Positions 1 to 7,067 are shown, counted from the first letter of the stretch. The stretch: DNA of 14,825 bases from Coriobacteriia bacterium (GCA_009784095.1 WRDL01000024.1:1-14825); one strand, 5' to 3'. A program made the numbers and translations. The notes: generated from the letters alone by a model not told the origin.

Positions 1-363
1 GCGCTTCACCGCTGCGGTCTGGTCGCCATCCACAACGTTACCCAGGTGCGTATTGACCCCTTCGGCTTCGATGATCGATCCACGTACCAGCTCGTCTGCC
101 AGTGCCTCGACCGACTTCTCATAGAGGTCTTCCTTGCTGGTCGTGATATTGATGAGGTAGGCAGTATGGGTCAGTATCGGTCCGAAGTCATAGACTTGTC
201 GCGCTGCTTCCATCTCTTCTCGCTTCGTTGGATCCATCGCCGTAGACTTCCATTGGCGCGGGGATTTCGCGAAGACCTGGATACATTCGCACCCCACTTC
301 TTTCGCATAGGACGCCATCTTCTCGTAGTCACCCTGAGTCGGTATGTGGGCACCAATCTTCAT
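1..363 (-). CDS. nfo: Deoxyribonuclease IV (AP endonuclease), 5' part
   Basis: This gene runs off the left edge; 121 N-terminal residues are visible. I translated it by hand from the ATG at 363-361. It opens MKIGAHIPTQGDY, contains a KSPRQW stretch at residues 33-38, HTAYLINI at 66-73 and NTHLGN at 104-109. These match the start of the endonuclease IV TIM barrel, with H66 and H106 in the positions of the first two zinc-ligand histidines (H69 and H109 in E. coli Nfo). The family cleaves DNA 5' of abasic sites in base-excision repair, in the cytoplasm. A strong AGGAGG ribosome-binding site lies a few bases before the ATG, which fixes the start. It is divergent from dinB, across a 55-base spacer carrying a LexA-like palindrome, so the pair reads as a repair locus. 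The remaining metal ligands lie outside the window. A less specific name, sugar phosphate isomerase/epimerase-fold protein, is the main alternative. Confidence 0.88.
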   Translation of the reverse strand, partial: MKIGAHIPTQGDYEKMASYAKEVGCECIQVFAKSPRQWKSTAMDPTKREEMEAARQVYDFGPILTHTAYLINITTSKEDLYEKSVEALADELVRGSIIEAEGVNTHLGNVVDGDQTAAVKR

Positions 364-366
364 GTA

Positions 367-373
367 TCCTCCT
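367..373 (-). promoter_or_regulatory. Ribosome-binding site of nfo
   Basis: On the minus strand AGGAGGA stands 3 bases before the ATG, so the AGGAGG core has about 4-5 bases of spacing. It is directly adjacent to the GAACACGTGTTC palindrome at 375-386. Confidence 0.7.
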
Positions 374-374
374 C

Positions 375-386
375 GAACACGTGTTC
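375..386. promoter_or_regulatory. Probable LexA (SOS) operator between nfo and dinB
   Basis: The 12 bases GAACACGTGTTC form a perfect palindrome of the type GAAC-N4-GTTC, flanked by C on the left (CGAAC). This is the core of the LexA box of Bacillus and mycobacteria (CGAAC-N4-GTTCG type). For dinB the site covers about -44 to -33 relative to a start at 419, so bound LexA would block the -35 region. For nfo it sits just upstream of the Shine-Dalgarno sequence, so it lies in or near that promoter or leader. Y-family polymerase genes are often LexA targets. Regulation of nfo by the same box is inferred from position only. Confidence 0.68.
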
Positions 387-406
387 CTCTCGCGTGCGGT
401 TTGCGC

Positions 407-412
407 TACACT
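407..412 (+). promoter_or_regulatory. Putative -10 element of a leaderless dinB transcript
   Basis: TACACT fits the actinobacterial TANNNT -10 pattern and ends 6 bases before the A of the dinB ATG at 419. That spacing would put the transcription start at or next to the start codon. No purine-rich ribosome-binding site precedes this ATG, which agrees with a leaderless mRNA. The -35 region (about 384-389) is weak and overlaps the LexA-like palindrome. Confidence 0.5.
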
Positions 413-418
413 ACAACT

Positions 419-1621
419 ATGGCTTCTCTTGATTATGACACACCGGATGCGAGCGATCGCCCTTGGGGTGGTCGTGCGATCCTGCATCTCGATATCGACG
501 CATTCTTCGCAAGTGTCGCTCAACTCGACAACCCCAAGCTTCGCGATCGACCCGTCATCGTCGGCTCTCCGGGTATGCGCGGTGTTGTTTCCACCTGCAG
601 CTACGAGGCGCGAAGGTTCGGAGTGCGCAGTGCAATGTCATCGGTCCAGGCGAAGCGACTCTGTCCTGATGCAATATGGGTGCCGGGAGACTTCGCGCGC
701 TACCATGAGCTTTCGGATGCGGTCTTCGACATCTTGCGTGCATACAGCCCGGTGGTCCTTCCCGTCTCGATCGACGAGGCATTCTGCGATGTGACTCCCA
801 ATCCGGTCAATCGATCCCACCCGGTGGACGTCGCGAACTTAATCCAGAAACAAGTGGCTGAACTGGGCATAACCTGCTCGATCGGATTGAGTAGCAGTAT
901 GACGGTCTCAAAGATCGGGAGTGATTATCAAAAGCCTCGAGGTCTCACTGTGATCTATCCCGGCGAGGAAGAGGCTTTTCTTGCGCCCCTTCCGATCCGC
1001 ATCCTATCCGGCATTGGAGCAGCGACCGCGCAACGTCTCGATGATATCGGAGTGCACACACTCGGCGATCTCGCGCAACTCGGAGATCAGGATGCCTGTA
1101 TGCTACTCGGATCGGTCGGAATCACCATGCGCGATCGGGCTTGCGGTATCGATGAGCGTTCGGTCGCCCCCACCGATGTGGTCAAATCGGTCTCGAACGA
1201 GAACACTTTTCTTGAGGACCTGAGCGAAAAAGATGACGTGATGCGCGAGCTCGGTCATATCGCCGAGAAAGTAGCACGACGCCTCCGAAAGAAGGAACTT
1301 GCGGGAAAGACGGTATCTCTCAAAGTCAGGACATCTGATTTCGATACGCATGGATCATCGATAACGGTCCCCTACCCTGTCGATGATCTCGCACAGATGA
1401 TCCCTCTCATCGAAGAGCTCTTACCGAAAGTATGGCATGTCGGACATCCGGTCCGGCTCCTCGGAGTGGGGGTCAGCAATTTCATCTCAGGCAGCGAGCA
1501 GCTCTCTCTGCTCGAGGAGAACGATCGGATCGAGGATCTCGATGGAAAACGCGAGCTATCCCGCAATATCGACGCGATCCGCGAGAAATTCGGCACTGAT
1601 GCCATCAGACGCGGTCTCTAG
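419..1621 (+). CDS. dinB: DNA polymerase IV (Y-family translesion polymerase)
   Basis: A 400-residue Y-family polymerase, the usual length for DinB. The palm carries LHLDIDAFFASV at 22-33 (metal ligand D25; F30 at the steric-gate position) and SIDEAFCDV at 117-125 (catalytic D119, E120). A helix-hairpin-helix thumb region lies around 200-225 (RILSGIGAATAQRL) and a little-finger domain follows to about 355. QLSLL at 361-365 matches the beta-clamp-binding consensus (QL-S/D-LF type) and is followed by a basic tail ending DAIRRGL, which is common in relatives. The protein copies past damaged bases at the replication clamp with low fidelity. I start at the ATG at 419 because it gives the normal N-terminus and has a -10 element 6 bases upstream; a longer in-frame extension to 344 would overlap nfo. 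The spacer with nfo has a LexA-type box, so SOS induction is likely. It converges on the RNase HI-QueD gene with a 9-base gap. Confidence 0.94.
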   Translation: MASLDYDTPDASDRPWGGRAILHLDIDAFFASVAQLDNPKLRDRPVIVGSPGMRGVVSTCSYEARRFGVRSAMSSVQAKRLCPDAIWVPGDFARYHELSDAVFDILRAYSPVVLPVSIDEAFCDVTPNPVNRSHPVDVANLIQKQVAELGITCSIGLSSSMTVSKIGSDYQKPRGLTVIYPGEEEAFLAPLPIRILSGIGAATAQRLDDIGVHTLGDLAQLGDQDACMLLGSVGITMRDRACGIDERSVAPTDVVKSVSNENTFLEDLSEKDDVMRELGHIAEKVARRLRKKELAGKTVSLKVRTSDFDTHGSSITVPYPVDDLAQMIPLIEELLPKVWHVGHPVRLLGVGVSNFISGSEQLSLLEENDRIEDLDGKRELSRNIDAIREKFGTDAIRRGL

Positions 1622-1630
1622 ATCGCGATC

Positions 1631-2671
1631 TTAGGACTTGAGTCGGTAACCGACGCGTGCTACCGGTGATTCCCAGACCGCAACTTCAGCAACACGAACG
1701 GTGTTACCGATGCGGTCGCTCAATTCCTCGAATACCACGCGCGCAAGATTCTCTGCGGTCGGCGATATCTCATCGAACGGTGGAACATCATTTATCAACT
1801 TATGGTCGTAGGCATCAAGGATAAGAGCCAGATCGGTCTTAAGGTCCTTGAAGTCATAGACGATCTCGATATCGTTGAGCGTGTCGGACTCGACCGTGGC
1901 CTCGACCTCCCACGTGTGCCCATGGAGTTCGCTGCATTCGCCAGGATAGTTATAGAGTCGATGAGCGGCATCGAAATGCCACTTGACCTGCAAAGAATAG
2001 ATACCGCGCGAGTTGTTGACCAGCACTTCGTCCGACGAAATCTCTTTAGCATCGTTTTCGGTCTTTGCAGCGGATTGGTCATTATTCTCACCATCAGGAG
2101 TGTCTCGATCTGCTCGTTTCACCTTCTCGGACGCACTCGATCCTGCGGCATCTGCCTTCTTTTCTGATTTTGTTTTTGAAGCCCCGCCCAGATCGAACAA
2201 CGTTCCATTTACATCAGCAACGAGCGTATGTACATCGGAGGGGTCGATCTTGAATGTTCCAACGGTATCCTTTTCGTCGATCGCCTGGTTGACCAATTGG
2301 TCGGCGTGCTCGTTCTGATCACGCAGTACATGCTCGATGTCGCAAGTCTCAAAAAGGACCATGAGCTCTCGGGCGCGCGTGTGCAGCCACCTCAATTTCA
2401 TGTCCTTTACTTTGTACGCACCGATCAACTGGTTGATCATCAACGATGAGTCAGCATACACTTGGATACGCTTTGCTCCTAAATGATCGGCGTTCTCCAG
2501 AGCCCAAATGAACCCGCAGTACTCCGCGACATTGTTGGTCGTCTCGCCCAGATAGGTACCTGCCGCAAGCACTTCATCATCTCCAAGCGTTACGACGAAA
2601 CCTGCACCTGCCGGTCCGGGATTGTTCCTTGCTCCGCCGTCACAGTAGATGGTATAGATCTCACTCGTCAT
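1631..2671 (-). CDS. rnhA-queD: Fused RNase HI and 6-carboxytetrahydropterin synthase (QueD/PTPS)
   Basis: One uninterrupted 346-residue reading frame with two enzyme domains. Residues 1-135 are a short RNase HI: YCDGGARNNPGPAG at 9-22, TTNNVAEY at 44-51, ADSSL at 73-77 and NEHAD at 120-124, giving the catalytic set D11, E50, D74, D124. Residues about 165-215 are a charged, low-complexity linker rich in Asp, Glu, Lys, Ser and Ala. Residues about 224-346 are a QueD/PTPS domain: FDAAHRL at 233-239, CSELHGHTW at 246-254, DHKLIND at 289-295, SPTAENLA at 303-310 and VWESP at 332-336. H237, H250 and H252 are the expected zinc ligands, C246 the catalytic cysteine, and E334 the pterin-binding glutamate. 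RNase HI removes RNA from RNA-DNA hybrids; QueD makes carboxytetrahydropterin for queuosine. The start is ATG after AGGGGAG and overlaps the preceding gene by 11 bases. Both active sites look intact. A pterin synthase role other than QueD cannot be excluded. Confidence 0.9.
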   Translation of the reverse strand: MTSEIYTIYCDGGARNNPGPAGAGFVVTLGDDEVLAAGTYLGETTNNVAEYCGFIWALENADHLGAKRIQVYADSSLMINQLIGAYKVKDMKLRWLHTRARELMVLFETCDIEHVLRDQNEHADQLVNQAIDEKDTVGTFKIDPSDVHTLVADVNGTLFDLGGASKTKSEKKADAAGSSASEKVKRADRDTPDGENNDQSAAKTENDAKEISSDEVLVNNSRGIYSLQVKWHFDAAHRLYNYPGECSELHGHTWEVEATVESDTLNDIEIVYDFKDLKTDLALILDAYDHKLINDVPPFDEISPTAENLARVVFEELSDRIGNTVRVAEVAVWESPVARVGYRLKS

Positions 2672-3452
2672 GTTGCTCCCCTAAACAGACCAGAATGCGA
2701 TGGCATTCACTGCACGTGCCGATATCTCCCGGCGATGTGAGTTGATCGATGAATGCGGTCGGAATGGCAAGTGAGCACGCACTACAGCGGGTGCCATCGA
2801 AGAGCCCGACCACATTGCCGCCTCTTTGATCGCGTTGTGTATCATAGCTTTCGCGTACCTCAGGCGATATGAGCTCGCGCTTCTCGTCGCGCGCGGCGGT
2901 GATCTGTACGGTCTTTGAAGCGAGGATCGCCATCTGCTGCCGATAAGCCTGCAAAGTCTGCTCTTTGGCACCCTCAAGTTCACTGATCTTGACTTGCACA
3001 TCGGCGATTCGTTTCTTCGCTTCCTGGCGTGCCTCCATGATCTTGAGCTGTTCGGACTCTGCGTTGTTGATGCGGTCGTTCAATGCTGAGATATCAGCAG
3101 ATAACGCGGCGACTTGACGATAATCGATCTGGCCCGCATCGATCTTTGCTTGCTCTCTTTCGATCTTGTCGCGTAGATCGACGATATTTTTCTCGATCTT
3201 GGCGATCTGGGCTTCGAATTTCACGATTCCGGCTTCGAGTTTCTCAACCAGGCTTTTCCCCTCGGCCGCTTTTTGTGCGATCTGGGCCACTTTGGTCTTA
3301 TGGGGAAAGTTCGCGCCTTGCTCGGCCAGCTCGTCAAGGACGAGGTCAAGTCGCTGCACCTCGAGAAGCGCTGCAGCGGCGTCGACAGCAGATGAGCGCG
3401 CGGTCACCGCGACCTGCGGTTCGCTTGCACCTGTGTCTACAGTTCCAGCCAC
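2661..3452 (-). CDS. COG1579-type coiled-coil protein with C4 zinc ribbon
   Basis: A 263-residue protein. Residues about 25-190 are rich in Lys, Glu, Gln and Ala with heptad-like spacing and should form a long coiled-coil hairpin. The C-terminus holds a zinc ribbon, CSAC at 223-226 and CSEC at 247-250. This is the architecture of COG1579 (DR0291, Chlamydia CT398, mycobacterial Rv2229c), predicted to bind nucleic acid; its cellular role is not settled. The start is GTG after AAGGAG with a normal spacer. It overlaps the upstream PHP gene by 16 bases and the downstream RNase HI-QueD gene by 11 bases, so translational coupling is likely. In mycobacteria the same family also sits beside an RNase HI gene, which suggests a partnership between the two. 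No signal peptide or membrane segment is seen. Confidence 0.85.
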   Translation of the reverse strand: MAGTVDTGASEPQVAVTARSSAVDAAAALLEVQRLDLVLDELAEQGANFPHKTKVAQIAQKAAEGKSLVEKLEAGIVKFEAQIAKIEKNIVDLRDKIEREQAKIDAGQIDYRQVAALSADISALNDRINNAESEQLKIMEARQEAKKRIADVQVKISELEGAKEQTLQAYRQQMAILASKTVQITAARDEKRELISPEVRESYDTQRDQRGGNVVGLFDGTRCSACSLAIPTAFIDQLTSPGDIGTCSECHRILVCLGEQHDE

Positions 3453-4249
3453 GTCACTCTCCTTTCACGCTGCGGGTACGCGACCTGACGCGCGCCAAGT
3501 CCATACAATACCTTCACGCACTCGTCGAATCGGTATGCGACCTCCTCGGGCGCATGTGCGTCACTACCCATTGTCAGTCCAACTCCTCGTTGGATAAGCA
3601 GTTCAATCATAAGGCTATCGGGATAGAGTTGTCCAACCGGTTTGCGCAAGCCGGCGGTCGAGACCTCGCAGAGTACTCCTGCACCGGCGGCGACCCGAGA
3701 AGCCTCATCATAGTATTCATCCGCGTTGCGGGTCACATGCCCGAATTTTCTCACCAGATCGGGGTGGGCCATCACATCGAATAAGCCACTTTGGGCAGCC
3801 TTGCACCACTCGGTGAAATAGTGATCCCAAACCTCCTCGACGACCTTGCTCTCCCATATCTCGATCTGAGCCGGGTCATCAAAGGCCCATCCATCAAGAA
3901 AATGGACCGAGCCCAACACGACCTCGATACCTTTCTCGCGGGCATTGCGCACACTTTCGTGGGTCCATGCGACATCGGTCGAGATCCAGTCCGCTTCAGC
4001 GCCGATGACCAGATTAAGCCCATCCCAATCAAAACGAATATCACGTAATTCTGCCACATAGAGAAGATCGATATCACCACGCATCGAATACACACCATCG
4101 GGGTCGAGCTCGGGCTTGAGAGGGAGGTGTTCGGTCATGACCGCACCGAAAAGACCCGCGTCAACGATCGCTTGGACCATTTCGTCAGGTGTTCCTTTTG
4201 CGTGTCCACACAATTCGCTATGGATATGGCAGTCAGCTAACGCGTGCAC
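3437..4249 (-). CDS. hisK: PHP-domain phosphatase, probable histidinol-phosphatase (HisK type)
   Basis: A 270-residue PHP-superfamily metallohydrolase. Candidate metal ligands are visible in order: DCHIH at 6-10 (H8, H10), CGH at 14-16, TEH at 39-41, GAEAD at 83-87 (E85), GSVHFLDGW at 113-121 (H116), AHPDL at 161-165 (H162) and GSDAH at 228-232 (D230, H232). The GSVHFLDGW and YRFDEC segments resemble HisK histidinol-phosphatases, which release phosphate from histidinol phosphate in the penultimate part of histidine synthesis. No other histidine gene is adjacent, though an HisC-like aminotransferase lies at the far end of the window, so the substrate is inferred. The start is GTG preceded by AGGAGG, overlapping mnmA by 13 bases. 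Other PHP enzymes act on different phosphate esters, which is the main alternative. Confidence 0.82.
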   Translation of the reverse strand: MHALADCHIHSELCGHAKGTPDEMVQAIVDAGLFGAVMTEHLPLKPELDPDGVYSMRGDIDLLYVAELRDIRFDWDGLNLVIGAEADWISTDVAWTHESVRNAREKGIEVVLGSVHFLDGWAFDDPAQIEIWESKVVEEVWDHYFTEWCKAAQSGLFDVMAHPDLVRKFGHVTRNADEYYDEASRVAAGAGVLCEVSTAGLRKPVGQLYPDSLMIELLIQRGVGLTMGSDAHAPEEVAYRFDECVKVLYGLGARQVAYPQRERRVTWLEL

Positions 4250-5298
4250 GAAATCACTCCTCCTGCTATCACGATATCCTCACGGTAACACACAATGCTT
4301 TGGCCGGGGCTGATACCTATCTGCTCCGTGTGCATATCGACCGAGAGCCGTCCCCGATCGATCTCGAGTGTTGCCGGTCGAGGACGCATATTGTAACGCG
4401 CCTGCGCCATCACATCCCAGGGGCCTTCAGGGTCTTCGAACGCGCTCGTATCGATAACGATATCATCACCTTCAATGACGCGTATCATGCCTTCTGTTCG
4501 CGACCCGACGATCACGCGGTCGGATGCGGCATCGAGACCGATCACGTAGAGCGGTTCACTCTGTCCACCGACACCAAGCCCGTGGCGCTGCCCGATCGTA
4601 TAACGTGTGATACCTTCATGAGTGCCGACGACCGCGCCGTCAGCTGTGACGATATCTCCCGGCAGATCGGTCCCCAAGTCGATACTCTCGATGATCTCAC
4701 TGCGATCTTTACCTGACACAAAACACGCGTCCTGGCTCTCATCGGTCGTTCTCGTAAGAAGACCATGTCGCAGCGCATATGCTCTGACCTCATCCTTGAG
4801 CCAATCCGCGAGAGGAAATAGAATGCGCGCGAGTCGACTGCGATCGATACGGTACATGAAGTAGGTCTGATCTTTGTTCTTATCATGCGGACGCTTCAGG
4901 TGCACACCGTCGGTCGCAGCGTAATGTCCGGTCGCAAGATAGTCGAAGTCGTTTTCTACCATCCAATCCCACAGAAGCCCGAATTTGATATGCTCGTTGC
5001 ATACTACACAGGGATTCGGGGTCCGCGCGTTGAGATATTCGGTAGCAAAACTGCGGATCACCGCAGTCCGGAAGTCCTCGTGCGCCTCAACGGTCCGATG
5101 GGCAATACCGAGCTTTTCGCAGACCGCGCTCGCACCAACGATCGCCTCGTCGATCCCATCGGGAGAAAGAAGGCGCATCGTGACGCCCTCCACTTCGTAG
5201 CCTTGCTCTTTCAGTAATGCCGCAGCAACACTCGAATCGACTCCGCCGCTCATTGCGACGGCAACGCGTCTATTCGTCGTCGAGCTCAATGTCCTCAT
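4237..5298 (-). CDS. mnmA: tRNA-specific 2-thiouridylase MnmA
   Basis: A 353-residue protein of normal family length. It has the PP-loop SGGVDSS at 17-23, PNPCVVCNEHIKFG at 94-107, TGHYA at 123-127, KDQTYFM at 142-148, DESQDACFV at 186-194 and GLGVGGQSEPLYV at 240-252. C100 (before Asn) and C192 correspond to the two catalytic cysteines of E. coli MnmA. The enzyme activates U34 of Lys, Glu and Gln tRNAs with ATP and inserts sulfur from a cysteine desulfurase, here probably IscS encoded just upstream. The start is uncertain. ATG at 5298 has GAGG immediately before it, too close for a good ribosome-binding site; TTG at 5289 (codon 4) has that GAGG about 9 bases upstream. The frame overlaps iscU by 29 bases with the ATG start. 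The residues before about 11 look like a non-conserved extension. Confidence 0.95.
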   Translation of the reverse strand: MRTLSSTTNRRVAVAMSGGVDSSVAAALLKEQGYEVEGVTMRLLSPDGIDEAIVGASAVCEKLGIAHRTVEAHEDFRTAVIRSFATEYLNARTPNPCVVCNEHIKFGLLWDWMVENDFDYLATGHYAATDGVHLKRPHDKNKDQTYFMYRIDRSRLARILFPLADWLKDEVRAYALRHGLLTRTTDESQDACFVSGKDRSEIIESIDLGTDLPGDIVTADGAVVGTHEGITRYTIGQRHGLGVGGQSEPLYVIGLDAASDRVIVGSRTEGMIRVIEGDDIVIDTSAFEDPEGPWDVMAQARYNMRPRPATLEIDRGRLSVDMHTEQIGISPGQSIVCYREDIVIAGGVISCTR

Positions 5299-5725
5299 CC
5301 TCGTGCGGATCGAAGGTCGGGTCTGAACTCTTTATCTCACCGGCGATCGGTTCACGCCCCTGCTTGACCAAATAGTCGTCGATCGCGACCTTGAGCCCAT
5401 CGGTTGCGAGCACGCTGCAATGCATTTTGGGTGCAGGAAGCCCATCGAGCTCGTCGGCTACCTGCTTCTTGCTGATCTGGACCGCGTCGTGGATATCCAT
5501 GCCCTTTGCCATCTCTGTCACCATCGACGACGTCGCAATAGCGGCTCCACAGCCCAGTGTCTGGAATTTTATATCGGAGATCTTGTCGTCAGCGACATCG
5601 ATCGTGATCTTCATCATGTCGCCGCACGTCGGGTTGCCGACCTCGCCGACCCCATCGGGATCTTCGAGTATCCCCACATTGCGCGGGTTGGTGAAATGAT
5701 CCATGACTTTATCTGAATACAGCAT
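5270..5725 (-). CDS. iscU: Iron-sulfur cluster scaffold protein IscU/NifU-N type
   Basis: A 151-residue scaffold on which Fe-S clusters are assembled from iron and IscS-derived sulfur. Hallmarks are HFTNPRNVG at 10-18, GNPTCGDMM at 30-38, LGCGAAIATSS at 57-67 and HCSVLATDGL at 102-111, which place the three ligand cysteines at C34, C59 and C103. Residues from about 133 on form an unusual acidic tail (Asp/Glu-rich, ending ELDDE) beyond the normal end of the domain. The last ten codons of that tail, counting the stop, share DNA with the start of mnmA. The start ATG follows AAAGGGG with about 8 bases of spacing. It is the first gene of the overlapping iscU-mnmA-hisK-COG1579-rnhA/queD run. The 82-base region upstream contains a probable promoter and a palindrome. 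It lacks the C-terminal Nfu domain of full NifU. Confidence 0.93.
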   Translation of the reverse strand: MLYSDKVMDHFTNPRNVGILEDPDGVGEVGNPTCGDMMKITIDVADDKISDIKFQTLGCGAAIATSSMVTEMAKGMDIHDAVQISKKQVADELDGLPAPKMHCSVLATDGLKVAIDDYLVKQGREPIAGEIKSSDPTFDPHEDEDIELDDE

Positions 5726-5748
5726 GTTCGTTACCCCTTTGACACACC

Positions 5749-5769
5749 ATTATTGTTAGAACGATAATA
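5749..5769 (-). promoter_or_regulatory. Near-perfect palindrome overlapping a probable iscU -10 element
   Basis: On the plus strand 5749-5768 reads ATTATTG-N6-CGATAAT; 8 of 10 base pairs match across the dyad. On the minus strand TATTAT (5769-5764) is a plausible -10, giving a start near 5757 and a leader of about 30 bases before the iscU ATG. No convincing -35 is seen 17 bases upstream. A palindrome over a -10 in front of an Fe-S assembly gene suggests an operator, but it does not clearly match the IscR, Fur or IdeR consensus as I know them. The regulator is unknown. Confidence 0.4.
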
Positions 5770-5807
5770 TCACCCGATAGTCTCTGGAACGGAACTGTGC
5801 TATTGGA

Positions 5808-6992
5808 TCACATGTATCCTTCACTACCGAACATCTTCTCATAGACAGGAGACATCGCGCGCAGTCGCTCGACAATGGGCACGAGAGCGTCTACAAGCGC
5901 TTCGCAGTCCTCCTGGGTCGACCAGCGTCCCAGTGAAAGCCGCAACGAACCGTGCGCGATCTCTTGAGGGACCCCCACCGAAAGCAGAACATGGCTCGCT
6001 TCAAGCGATCCTGAACTGCACGCGCTTCCCGTACTCACGCTGAAGCCGAGGTTATCGAGTTGTAGCAGCATCGCTTCGCCCTCGACGCCCTTTATCAGCA
6101 ACGGCGCGATATTGGGAAGACGAGGATCTGACTCGACCGTCGCCAAGGTGTTCTCAAGGCGAGAAGTGACTTCATCGATCAGATAGTCACGCATCCGGCT
6201 GAGACGGATCGCTTCCGCATCGAGATCATCGAGCGCGATCTCGAGCGCTTTCGCAAAGCCGACCGCACCAACAACGTTCTGGGTTCCGCTTCGGCGACGC
6301 GATTCTTGTCCTCCCCCTTTGATCAGCGGATCGAAGCGTGTACCGCGGCGCAGGTAGAGCGCGCCGATCCCCCGCGGACCATAGATCTTATGAGCACTCA
6401 ACGAGAGCATATCGACGCCGAGCTCCCCGACATCGACCTTGATCTTTCCGAGCGCCTGGACCGCGTCGGTATGCAGCAAGGCGCCCCCTTCATGGGCAAC
6501 GTGCGATATCGCGGCAATATCATTGATCGAACCGATCTCGTTATTGGCCATGATAATCGACACGACCTTTGTGTTGGGACGCATCTCTTTGGCGATATCA
6601 TCGGCATACACATGCCCATCGGCGCGCGGCTTAACGATCGTCAACTCGTGATCATGTTTTGCCAACCATTCCACAACTTCCAAGATCGCGTGATGCTCGT
6701 ATGCACTGGTGATGATATGAGCTCCCCCATCTGGAGCGTATCGATTCAACGTCGAGATGAATGCAGCGTTGTCGGACTCGGTCCCCCCACTGGTAAAGAT
6801 GAGCTCCTCGGGTCTGGCTCCGATGAGCGCAGCGATGCGCTCGCGCGCATCTTCGAGTGCTTTATAAGCATCGCGCCCGATGGTGTAGAGCGAATTAGGG
6901 TTGCCGAAATGCTCAGTGAAATAAGGAAGCATTTCCTCTACCACGCGAGGATCGGTCGGCGTGGTCGCTGCGTAATCGAAATATTTCGTCAC
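5808..6992 (-). CDS. iscS: Cysteine desulfurase (IscS/NifS group)
   Basis: A 394-residue PLP enzyme that takes sulfur from cysteine as an enzyme-bound persulfide and leaves alanine. The N-terminus has YFDYAATTP at 4-12 and FTSGGTESDN at 66-75. H101 (in EHHA) is the stacking histidine, D176 lies in HTDAVQ, K202 in SAHKIYGP forms the Schiff base, and GSACSSGS at 322-329 places the catalytic C325 on the mobile loop. The start is GTG with GAGG about 8 bases upstream; there is no in-frame ATG near it. It is followed by iscU after 82 bases containing a probable separate promoter, and preceded by rpe with a 75-base gap in which I see no strong promoter or terminator. No tus relay genes are nearby, so direct sulfur transfer to MnmA is likely. 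Group I (IscS/NifS) fits better than SufS because of the short GSACSSG loop. Confidence 0.95.
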   Translation of the reverse strand: MTKYFDYAATTPTDPRVVEEMLPYFTEHFGNPNSLYTIGRDAYKALEDARERIAALIGARPEELIFTSGGTESDNAAFISTLNRYAPDGGAHIITSAYEHHAILEVVEWLAKHDHELTIVKPRADGHVYADDIAKEMRPNTKVVSIIMANNEIGSINDIAAISHVAHEGGALLHTDAVQALGKIKVDVGELGVDMLSLSAHKIYGPRGIGALYLRRGTRFDPLIKGGGQESRRRSGTQNVVGAVGFAKALEIALDDLDAEAIRLSRMRDYLIDEVTSRLENTLATVESDPRLPNIAPLLIKGVEGEAMLLQLDNLGFSVSTGSACSSGSLEASHVLLSVGVPQEIAHGSLRLSLGRWSTQEDCEALVDALVPIVERLRAMSPVYEKMFGSEGYM

Positions 6993-7067
6993 TGCTCATG
7001 CCTCATCTCTTGGAATAACCTTGCCGAAGAATCCACATCGAATATCTGGCGCGTTAGACTGTGCGCG

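Noticed and set aside
344..418. A 25-residue N-terminal extension of DinB starting at 344
   Set aside because: It would overlap the nfo start and its ribosome-binding site, and the ATG at 419 gives the normal family N-terminus with a -10 element at the right distance.
1621..1630. Palindrome GATCGCGATC at the dinB stop codon as a terminator between convergent genes
   Set aside because: It is short, has almost no loop and no T run on either side; GATC-rich palindromes are common throughout the window.
3083..3784. A 233-residue plus-strand open frame antisense to the COG1579 and PHP genes
   Set aside because: Arg- and Ser-rich shadow composition, no motif, and both opposite-strand genes have intact family signatures and ribosome-binding sites.
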